Assembly: GCF_003095395.1 (NCBI RefSeq)
Contig: NZ_QEIJ01000008.1
Span: 1 to 64,000 of the forward strand
DNA: 64,000 bases
Reading direction: 5' to 3'
DNA from: Microbacterium sp. Gd 4-13
GTDB taxonomy: Bacteria; Actinomycetota; Actinomycetes; Actinomycetales; Microbacteriaceae
Part shown: positions 42,864-49,801 of the stretch, one piece after another
How positions within the stretch are numbered: position 1 is the first letter of the stretch
How the letters are laid out: each line of letters opens with the position of its first letter
Notes under the pieces: generated by a model
Told to the model about the DNA's origin: nothing
The model's database searches: none
What the model saw: the letters and a program-made list of their open reading frames with translations, nothing else
Translations under genes and position numbers: made by a program

Positions 42864-44048
42864 ATGCAAATCAACAACAAGCGTCGCTTCGGTGTCGTCG
42901 CGGCCGTTTCGGCTGCCGCGATCGCGCTGGGCAGCTTCGGTGCGGCGGGTGCCGCCGTCGCCGATCCGAGCGGTGCGCCGACCTACCGTGCGCTCGCCGG
43001 AGTGGGCTCCGACACGACCCAGGACCTCAACAACGGTCTGTCGTCGGTGATCCTCGACAACGCCGGTACCGCGCTCGCTCTCGGGTCGTACAACGCGACC
43101 GGCTCGGCGACGATCAAGACCAAGGCGACGGGCCCGACGTTCAACCGTCCGAACGGTTCCGGGAACGGTGTCGCTGCTCTCAAGGCGGCGAAGACGAGCA
43201 CGGCCTTCGGCGGCGTCACGCTCAGCCCGACCGACGTGCAGTTCGCTCGTTCCTCCAGTGCCGCGAGCTTCGTCCCGAACGGGCGCTACTCGTACATCCC
43301 GCTGGCGCTCGACGCGGTGACCTACGCGAAGAACCCCGCGGGTGCTGCCCCGAGCAACATCCCGCTGGGAACGTCGACCGGTCAGGACACCGACGGTGAC
43401 GGCATCCTCGACCTGACGCTGCGCAACATCTACACGCGCAACGCCACAACGACGCTCGAGACCTCGACCAATGCCGTCTACACCGTCGGCAACCAGGCCT
43501 CGGGTGCGCAGATCGTCCCGTTCATCCCGCAGTCCGGATCGGGCACCCGCTCGTTCTGGCAGACCACGGTCGGCGGCTCGTTCGGATCGATCGTGAGCGA
43601 CAACGCGAACACGGTTCAGGAGCACGACGGAACCATCACCACCACCGTGACCAACGCGATCGTGCCGTTCTCGATCGCGCAGTACGTCGCTCAGGGCAAC
43701 AGCTCGGTGCTCCAGAGCGAGTACGGGGTCTCGGTTTCCGATCGTCGTGAGGGTGCGGTGCTCGGGCAGGTCAACGGGATCGCTCCGGTGGTCTCGGACG
43801 CGCTGAACACGGCGTTCCCGATCGCTCGCCCGGTGTTCACCGTCGTCGAGTACGCGGAACTGGCCACGAACGCCGAGCTCGCTTCGGCTTTCCAGGGCGA
43901 CACCGCGAAGGCGTATACCGCGACGCGCCCCGGCAGCTCCTCGGCCCTGGTCATCACCGACTTCGGGTTCGGTGACCTCGCCGGTGGCGTCACCGTGAAC
44001 GGCGTCACGTACGAGCCCGGAGACACCACCTCCTACCGCGTGAACTGA
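42864..44048 (+). CDS. PstS-like substrate-binding protein, divergent
   Basis: A 394-residue secreted protein with signal peptide (cleavage near AAVADPSG, residue 34) and a strong AAGGAGA site. Substrate-binding-protein features: AGVGSDTTQDLNNGLSSVI at the start of lobe 1 and FIPQSGSGTRSFWQTTV, which keeps the SGSGT oxyanion loop but lacks the Arg/Asp of classical PstS before it. The C-terminus has no anchor, so this protein is freely secreted or held by partners. A DTDGDGILDL segment could bind Ca. It resembles secreted substrate-binding proteins of other actinobacteria. Separated by 183 bp upstream and 208 bp downstream, so it may have its own promoter. Confidence 0.8.
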   Translation: MQINNKRRFGVVAAVSAAAIALGSFGAAGAAVADPSGAPTYRALAGVGSDTTQDLNNGLSSVILDNAGTALALGSYNATGSATIKTKATGPTFNRPNGSGNGVAALKAAKTSTAFGGVTLSPTDVQFARSSSAASFVPNGRYSYIPLALDAVTYAKNPAGAAPSNIPLGTSTGQDTDGDGILDLTLRNIYTRNATTTLETSTNAVYTVGNQASGAQIVPFIPQSGSGTRSFWQTTVGGSFGSIVSDNANTVQEHDGTITTTVTNAIVPFSIAQYVAQGNSSVLQSEYGVSVSDRREGAVLGQVNGIAPVVSDALNTAFPIARPVFTVVEYAELATNAELASAFQGDTAKAYTATRPGSSSALVITDFGFGDLAGGVTVNGVTYEPGDTTSYRVN

Positions 44049-44090
44049 GCGCAACCACGAGCGCCACACGACGCGATCGCGTGACGCTCA

Positions 44091-44127
44091 CCGGTGGTAC
44101 CCGCCCGCTCGCGGCGGGTACCACCGG
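44091..44127 (+). terminator. Terminator after third PBP-like gene
   Basis: Perfect 15-bp stem CCGGTGGTACCCGCC (44091-44105) / GGCGGGTACCACCGG (44113-44127) with a 7-nt loop. Confidence 0.8.
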
Positions 44128-44256
44128 GCCCCGGCTGAAGACACGCATCTCACCACGACGGCGTGGCGAGCGAGACACCCACAGACCATTCCTCGCAACG
44201 CGGACAACTCCTCCGCGTCCAATAGCACCACTACCCGAAAGGTAAGACCCCTCACC

Positions 44257-45597
44257 ATGAAAAAGCACTCCGTCCGGTCCGCACTCGCGGCGGGCCTCGT
44301 CGCTTCCCTGGCTGCCGCGCTGGCGATCACGATCGCCTCGCCCGCCTCGGCCGCCGAACTGATCACAGACAACGAGATCGCCGGCGGCACCTACACCCTC
44401 ACCCTCAGCCCCGAGGCGCGGTCCGGCGAATCCGGCGGGACCGCCGCAGTGAAGTACGCGCCCGCGCAGATCGACATCAGCACCGGGTGCCCGGAGGGCT
44501 TCCGGCGCTCGTCGCGCACCTTCATGGTGTCGCCGACCGGGGTCGAGACCGAGATCGCCATCGCCCGCACCAACATGAACGCCGCCGCCTGGGGTCTGCA
44601 GGGCAACGCCATCAAGCTGACCGGCAACCGCGCCGCCGACTTCACCAACCTCGACGAGACCACCTTCCCGACCGGGATCAATGCCTTGGTCATCACGTGC
44701 GACGCGCCCAACGCCGACGGCGGCTTCATTCCGAACGGGCAACCGATCGGCACGTCGAAGTACTTCGTGACCTACCTCGAGGTCGACAGGACCGCTGACT
44801 CGTGGAAGGTCGTCCCGGCGCCCACCACGCCCGTCGAGAAGACGGCCACCACGACGACGCTGGCAGCGTCGGGCACGACGGAGACGTCTACGACGATCAC
44901 CGCGACCGTGGCGCCGGCAGCGGCTTCCGGCACGGTCACCTTCCGACAGGGCGGCACGCAGATCGGTCAGCCGGTGACGGTGACGAACGGCGCGGCGACC
45001 TACTCGGTGTCGGGTCTGACCGGCGCGACGGACTACAGCTTCACGGCCACCTATTCGGGCGACGCGACGCACGAGGCCTCCACCTCGACGGCCGTCGCCG
45101 TCACGACGCTCCCGGCCGTGCCGCCCGTCGACACCGCGACTCCCGACGTGACGGTCAACGTTCCCACTCTCGAGGACTCCGGCCCCACCGGCCTCGCCAT
45201 CTCGACCAAGCCGGGTGCGGTCACGCTCGCCGGCGGCGTGCGGGCCGACAACCAGGTCTGGTCGGCGAAGGGGCCGCTCGGCGACGTGACGGTGAAAGAT
45301 GACCGTCGTGACGCGACGAAGAGCGCATGGACGCTCGGCGGCTCGTCGTCGGAGTTCGTCAGCGGCAGCGACAAGATCGCCCCCTCGGCCCTTTCGTGGA
45401 CCCCCACGAAGGTATCGGGCGCGGGCGAAGCGGGCGGTGCGGCACAGAGCCTGGCGACCAGCCAGACCCTCGCGTCGGGCGCGGCGTCGGCCGACAAGAA
45501 CGTGACGACCACCGTCAACGCCGAGCTCGAGCTCAAGGTGCCCGCAACGGCACCGGCGGGCAGCTACAAGGCGACGCTCACGCTGACGCTGATCTGA
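44257..45597 (+). CDS. WxL-like secreted protein with Ig-like domain
   Basis: A 446-residue secreted protein (signal peptide to about residue 33). An N-terminal strand-rich domain (35-185) with two Cys leads to a bacterial Ig-like domain (about 195-285, SGTVTFRQGGTQIGQPVTVT). The C-terminal domain (about 298-446) resembles a WxL wall-binding domain: VTVNVPTLEDSGPTGLAIST, VTVKDDRRDATKSAWTLGGS with WTL at 358-360, and a final YKATLTLTLI in the position of the second WxL motif, where Trp is missing. WxL proteins attach non-covalently to peptidoglycan in low-GC Gram-positives, together with DUF916 proteins. The next gene encodes a DUF916 protein, which supports the call. Confidence 0.7.
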   Translation: MKKHSVRSALAAGLVASLAAALAITIASPASAAELITDNEIAGGTYTLTLSPEARSGESGGTAAVKYAPAQIDISTGCPEGFRRSSRTFMVSPTGVETEIAIARTNMNAAAWGLQGNAIKLTGNRAADFTNLDETTFPTGINALVITCDAPNADGGFIPNGQPIGTSKYFVTYLEVDRTADSWKVVPAPTTPVEKTATTTTLAASGTTETSTTITATVAPAAASGTVTFRQGGTQIGQPVTVTNGAATYSVSGLTGATDYSFTATYSGDATHEASTSTAVAVTTLPAVPPVDTATPDVTVNVPTLEDSGPTGLAISTKPGAVTLAGGVRADNQVWSAKGPLGDVTVKDDRRDATKSAWTLGGSSSEFVSGSDKIAPSALSWTPTKVSGAGEAGGAAQSLATSQTLASGAASADKNVTTTVNAELELKVPATAPAGSYKATLTLTLI

Positions 45598-45603
45598 CCC
45601 CGC

Positions 45604-45659
45604 GCGGGCGACTCCCTCGGGCCCTTCGGCAGGCTCGGGCACCAGGGGGAGTCGCCCGC
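45604..45659 (+). terminator. Hairpin carrying a degenerate CTTCGAC repeat
   Basis: Arms GCGGGCGACTCCC (45604-45616) and GGGAGTCGCCCGC (45647-45659) are perfect over 13 bp. The loop holds CCCTTCGGCAGGCTCGGGCA, a variant of the repeat unit at 16126-16292. Confidence 0.65.
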
Positions 45660-45691
45660 ATCCTCACTCTTCTTCCGACCCGACACTCGAC

Positions 45692-46882
45692 ATGAAAGCT
45701 CGCATGACCTCTCGATCACGCTCCGCGCTCGCCCTGCTCGCCGCCGCCGCCATCGCCGCGGCGCTGTTCGGCGCCGCGACCCCCACCGCCGTGGCCGCCG
45801 AGGGCGACATGTCATGGGGCGTGCAGCCCTCGACGCCGTCCGGGCCCGATGGACGCTCCGAGCTCTCGTACCAGGTGGCACCCGGCACCGTCGTCAGCGA
45901 CTGGGTCGCCGTGACCAACTACTCGCCGGTGGCCGCGACCCTCCGCGTCTACGCCGCCGATGCCGTCACCGACTACGACACCGCCGCGTTCACCCTCATC
46001 AACGCCGACGAGACCTCCACGCGTGCGGGCTCCTGGACCTCGGTCGACGGTGCTTCCGCCGCATGCCCCGATACCGACGACGACGCCGAGCGCGCCTGTG
46101 CGGCCACGGTCGGCATCACGGTGACCCTCGATCCCGGCGCCCGCGCCGACATCCCGTTCACCCTCACCGTCCCGGTCGACGCCACGCCGGGCGACCACGC
46201 CGCCGGCATCGTGGCGTCGTACGTCGCCGACGCAGCAGTGGGGGAAGGCGCCGCCGTCGCCGTCGAGCAGCGCGTCGGCACGCGCATCTACCTGCGTGTC
46301 GACGGCCCGCTCTCGCCCGGCATGGGCGTGCAGGGCGCTGTCGCGGGCTACGAACCCTCGCTGAACCCCGTCGGGGGCGGCACGGCGCGTACCGGTTTCG
46401 ACATCAGCAACCTCGGCAACACGCGCATCTCGGTACAGCCCGAGGTCGCTCTCGTGGGTCCCTTCGGTATCGCCCTGGGGTCGTTCACCCTGCCTGCGGT
46501 GCAGAACATCGTGCCGGGCGGCACGGCTCACGTCGAGGCCGAGATGCCGGGCGTCGCGCCCCTGTTCCTCCTCTCGAGTGAGATCACGCTCACCCCGATC
46601 CCGGCCGGAGGCGTAGCCGCGACCGACCCGCTCCCCGCGGCTGTGACCGCGTCGACCGTGGCGTGGGCGGTGCCCTGGATGCTGCTGGCGATCCTTCTCG
46701 CGCTGGGGGTCGTCCTCTCCGTCGTCATGATGGTTCGTCGCCGGTCGCGGCGGTTGCTCGCCGAGGATCTCGCCGACTACGAAGAGCAGATCCGCGCCGA
46801 GGAACGCGCGAGATCCGTCGTGTCCCGCCACCCCGACGGCCACGACTCGTCGCCCGCACTCGAGAGCGAGGCCGTGCGATGA
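45692..46882 (+). CDS. DUF916 (WxL-interacting) membrane protein
   Basis: A 396-residue type I membrane protein: signal peptide (to about 34), a DUF916/WxLIP-like ectodomain (MSWGVQPSTPSGPDGRSELS, YQVAPGTVVSDWVAVTNYSP, then LDPGARADIPFTLTVPVDAT and PGDHAAGIVASYVAD), a second Ig-like part (about 220-300, FDISNLGNTRISVQPEVAL), one TM helix (about 325-347) and a basic cytosolic tail. In Firmicutes, DUF916 proteins bind peptidoglycan and WxL proteins. Here the WxL-like gene immediately precedes it and PstS-like genes surround it. Its stop overlaps the next start (ATGA). Confidence 0.82.
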   Translation: MKARMTSRSRSALALLAAAAIAAALFGAATPTAVAAEGDMSWGVQPSTPSGPDGRSELSYQVAPGTVVSDWVAVTNYSPVAATLRVYAADAVTDYDTAAFTLINADETSTRAGSWTSVDGASAACPDTDDDAERACAATVGITVTLDPGARADIPFTLTVPVDATPGDHAAGIVASYVADAAVGEGAAVAVEQRVGTRIYLRVDGPLSPGMGVQGAVAGYEPSLNPVGGGTARTGFDISNLGNTRISVQPEVALVGPFGIALGSFTLPAVQNIVPGGTAHVEAEMPGVAPLFLLSSEITLTPIPAGGVAATDPLPAAVTASTVAWAVPWMLLAILLALGVVLSVVMMVRRRSRRLLAEDLADYEEQIRAEERARSVVSRHPDGHDSSPALESEAVR

Positions 46883-47646
46883 GCCTCCGGCGTCCCCTCG
46901 CGGCGGCAGCTGTCGCCCTGATCGCCGTGGTGAGCTGGGCCGGCGGTCTCGGCGTCGCCGTCGCCGCCCCGACGGCGACGAACGCCCCCGCCACGAGCGA
47001 TGTGGCCGTGTCGGTTCCGGCTCCTACCCCCGCCCCGCCCATGTCTTACCCGCCGATTCCGCCGCAGGCGCCTCCGGCCGCTAGCGCCGGCACGGGTGCC
47101 ACCGGAGGGGCGGCCGGTGGCATCGGCGCCCAGGCGGGAGGCGCCGGCGCTCCCGCGACCGAGCCCGCGGCCCCGGCTCCCGCCGCGTGCGTGCCGAAGG
47201 AGCCGGTCGTACCGACCGCTCCGGTGACGGGTGGGGGCGACGCATCCGTCGACAAGGAGGTGTACTCCGCCGGAGACACGGTCACCGCGATCGCATCGGG
47301 CTTCGGTGCCGAGGAGCAGGTGCAGCTGGTGTTCTTCGGCGAGCCGGTGCTGGTCGGCACGTTCGCGGCGGACGCGACCGGAGCGGTGGTGGCCCAGTTC
47401 GCGGTATCGGCCGAGACCCTTGCGGGCTCGCACACCGTGCAGTTCACCGGGTGGTGCGGGTCGACGTCGACCGCCCAGCTGCTGGTCGGTGTCGCGAACG
47501 CCGCGGGAGCCACCGGCGTACAGGGCGTGCCGGTGTGGCTGTGGTGGGTGGGCGGCGGCCTCGGTCTGATCGTCCTTGCGATCGGCACCTGGTGGGCGGT
47601 GCGCGTGATGCGCGCGCCCGCGTCGACCGAGGCGGTGCTCGCGTGA
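46879..47646 (+). CDS. Secreted, TM-anchored unknown protein
   Basis: A 255-residue protein: signal peptide (to about 30), a Pro/Ala/Gly-rich extended stretch (about 35-105) suited to cross the wall, one Ig-like domain with two Cys (about 110-205: YSAGDTVTAIASGFGAEEQV, GSHTVQFTGWCGS), a TM helix (about 219-241) and a short basic tail. There is no LPxTG motif. It overlaps both neighbours by 4 bp, so it is almost certainly a component of the same complex, perhaps a wall-spanning spacer. Family not recognised. Confidence 0.75.
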   Translation: MSLRRPLAAAAVALIAVVSWAGGLGVAVAAPTATNAPATSDVAVSVPAPTPAPPMSYPPIPPQAPPAASAGTGATGGAAGGIGAQAGGAGAPATEPAAPAPAACVPKEPVVPTAPVTGGGDASVDKEVYSAGDTVTAIASGFGAEEQVQLVFFGEPVLVGTFAADATGAVVAQFAVSAETLAGSHTVQFTGWCGSTSTAQLLVGVANAAGATGVQGVPVWLWWVGGGLGLIVLAIGTWWAVRVMRAPASTEAVLA

Positions 47647-48740
47647 GCGTCGACACGGCGGAGCAGACGGCGTCGGCCGTCACAGAGATCCACGCGACCA
47701 CGGCACCGCCGTCGCGGCACGACGGTTCGCCGCGCCCGACGCTCGAGCGGGGGAGCGGCGCGGTGACGGAGGTGATCCGCCGGGCGCGGACTCCTCGCGC
47801 TCCGCGCGGCCCCTCGACGCCGACCCGCCCACCGCGCGCGGCCCGGCCGGCTCGGTCGCGCCTGCCCCTCCCCGGACCGCGGCCGAAGGCTCCCCGCGAC
47901 GGGCGGTGGTGGGCGGGGGCGGTGGTCCTCACGGTCTCGCTGCTGCTGCTCTCGTTCGTCGTCCACGTCGCCGCGCTCTCGGCCGCGCAGCACCACCGCG
48001 CACAGACCCTCGCCTACGACGAACTGCGCACCGGGCTCGCGAAAGCCGAGACCCCCGTGGGCCAGCTCGTCGGCGAGGACGAGATGACAGCCGTCGGTGT
48101 GCCGGTCGCCCTTCTGGAAGCTCCCGCGATCGGACTCTCCGAGGTCGTGCTCGAGGGCTCCGACTCCGACGTGCTGCGCTCGGGCATCGGCCATCGCCGT
48201 GACAGCGTCATGCCGGGGCAGGCCGGCACCGCCGTCGTGCTCGGCCGCCAGCTCGCCTACGGCGGTCCGTTCGCCCAGATCAACCGTCTCGTCCCCGGCG
48301 ACGAGATCACCGTCACCACGGGGCAGGGCACGAACACCTTCCGCGTGATCAGTCTGCGACGCGCGGGCGACCCGATGCCGCAGCCGCTCGGCCGTGGCGA
48401 AGGGCGGCTCGAGCTGCAGACCGCGGACGGGCTCGCGCTCTTCCCCTCGGGGGTGCTGCACGTCGACGCCGAGCTCGTCTCGACCGCGCAGCAGACACCC
48501 TCGCGGGTGATGAGCTACCCCGCGCTCCCGCCCGACGAGCGTGCGATGGGCCAGAACGACGAGGGCTGGTTCGCGGCGTTCTTCTCGTTCGTCTTCTTCG
48601 CCGCCGCCGCCATCGGCGTGTGGTGGCTCTGGCGTTCGTGGGGGCGCTGGCACGCCTGGGTCGTCGGTGTGCCGGTGCTCGTGGCACTCGGCGTGATCAC
48701 GAGCGACCTCGTGATGACCGCCCTTCCCAATCTCCTCTGA
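47643..48740 (+). CDS. Catalytically dead sortase-fold protein
   Basis: A 365-residue membrane protein: disordered basic N-terminus (1-85), TM helix (about 90-112), sortase-like domain (about 135-280) and two C-terminal TM helices (about 308-330, 337-358). The sortase pattern is visible in VPVALLEAPAIGLSEVVLEG, PGQAGTAVVLGRQLAYGGPF and NRLVPGDEITVTTGQG. The catalytic His of the usual GHR is Arg202 (LGRQ), the Cys of the TLxTC motif is Ala261 (LQTADG), and the following Arg is absent (PSGVLHVDAEL). It therefore cannot act as a transpeptidase and probably binds sorting-type peptides or scaffolds its neighbours. GTGA overlap with the previous gene. Confidence 0.8.
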   Translation: MSVDTAEQTASAVTEIHATTAPPSRHDGSPRPTLERGSGAVTEVIRRARTPRAPRGPSTPTRPPRAARPARSRLPLPGPRPKAPRDGRWWAGAVVLTVSLLLLSFVVHVAALSAAQHHRAQTLAYDELRTGLAKAETPVGQLVGEDEMTAVGVPVALLEAPAIGLSEVVLEGSDSDVLRSGIGHRRDSVMPGQAGTAVVLGRQLAYGGPFAQINRLVPGDEITVTTGQGTNTFRVISLRRAGDPMPQPLGRGEGRLELQTADGLALFPSGVLHVDAELVSTAQQTPSRVMSYPALPPDERAMGQNDEGWFAAFFSFVFFAAAAIGVWWLWRSWGRWHAWVVGVPVLVALGVITSDLVMTALPNLL

Positions 48741-48764
48741 CCGCTCGAACGATTGCCGACAAGA

Positions 48765-49799
48765 ATGACTGAACCCGACGACATCACCACCGTCCACCCC
48801 GCCCCCGAGGCGCGCACCCGCCGGGAGAACGGCTCGATCGTCGCGGCCGAGGCGCAGCTCATCGCCGCGCGCGTGCCCATGGACGACGTCACCACCGCGC
48901 TCCCGGTCGCGACCGACGACCGCGACCAGGCGACGATGCTCCCGGCTGCCGCACCCGAGACGGTGCGCGAGGCCGACGCCGAGATCGCGCAGGCGTGGGA
49001 GCATGCCCTGGCCCCGCAGCATCCGCTCTCGTCTCTCGAGGCGCGCGACATCTCGGCGTGGTTCGGTTCGCACAAGGTGCTCGAGCGGGTCTCGCTCGAC
49101 ATGCCCGCCGGTCACGTGACGGCGCTGATCGGACCGTCGGGATGCGGCAAATCGACCTTCCTGCGCATCCTCAACCGCATGCACGAGCTCGTGCCCTCGG
49201 CCTCGCTCGCCGGCGAGGTGCGCCTGGACGGCGACGACATCTACGACCGCAAGAAGAAGTTGCAGGACGCCCGGAAACACATCGGCATGGTGTTCCAGAA
49301 GCCGAACCCCTTCCCGGCGATGTCGATCTACGACAACGTCATCGCGGGCCTCAAGCTCACGGGGCTGCGCGTGTCGCGTGATGAGAAGGACGAGCTCGTC
49401 GAGCGCTCCCTCACCAGCGCAGGACTCTGGAAGGAGGTCAAAGACCGCTTGCGCGCGCCGGGCGGCGGCCTTTCGGGCGGCCAGCAGCAGCGTCTGTGCA
49501 TCGCCCGCTCGCTCGCGGTGAAGCCGAAGGTGCTGTTGATGGACGAGCCGTGCTCGGCGCTCGACCCCACCTCGACGCGCGTCATCGAAGAGACGATGGG
49601 CGAGCTGCAGAAAGAGGTGACGATCGTGATCGTCACGCACAACATGCAGCAGGCGCAGCGCGTGTCGCAGCAGTGCGCGTTCTTCCTCGCTTCGCAGGGC
49701 ACGCCCGGGGCGATCGTGGAACACGGCGACACCGAGGCGATGTTCACCGAACCGCAGGACGAGCGCACCTACGACTACGTCAACGGGCGGTTCGGATAA
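48765..49799 (+). CDS. pstB: Phosphate ABC ATPase PstB-like
   Basis: A 344-residue ATPase. Residues ~95-344 are a PstB-type ABC domain: Walker [10 protein letters not shown], the PstB-typical [19 protein letters not shown] and [17 protein letters not shown], signature LSGGQQQR, Walker [14 protein letters not shown], and the H-loop [10 protein letters not shown]. An unusual ~90-residue N-terminal extension ([20 protein letters not shown], a helix near 50-90) precedes it. ATG 48765 (TTG 48753 possible). It completes the permease encoded 10 kb upstream. There is no phoU, which normally follows pstB. The kinase gene starts 3 bp after the stop. Confidence 0.93.
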   Translation: MTEPDDITTVHPAPEARTRRENGSIVAAEAQLIAARVPMDDVTTALPVATDDRDQATMLPAAAPETVREADAEIAQAWEHALAPQHPLSSLEARDISAWFGSHKVLERVSLDMPAGHVTALIGPSGCGKSTFLRILNRMHELVPSASLAGEVRLDGDDIYDRKKKLQDARKHIGMVFQKPNPFPAMSIYDNVIAGLKLTGLRVSRDEKDELVERSLTSAGLWKEVKDRLRAPGGGLSGGQQQRLCIARSLAVKPKVLLMDEPCSALDPTSTRVIEETMGELQKEVTIVIVTHNMQQAQRVSQQCAFFLASQGTPGAIVEHGDTEAMFTEPQDERTYDYVNGRFG

Positions 49800-49801
49800 G
49801 C

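Noticed and set aside
46879..47646. LPxTG-type small surface protein expected in WxL operons
   Set aside because: There is a signal peptide and TM helix but no LPxTG or LAxTG before the helix.
47643..48740. Active sortase
   Set aside because: The sequence was first read as a sortase by fold, but the His, Cys and Arg positions are Arg, Ala and missing, so an enzymatic call is not supported.
47046..49724. An 892-codon minus-strand frame opposite the pseudosortase and pstB
   Set aside because: The plus strand carries clear Walker motifs and sortase-like signatures; the antisense translation is His/Arg/Gly-rich without motifs.
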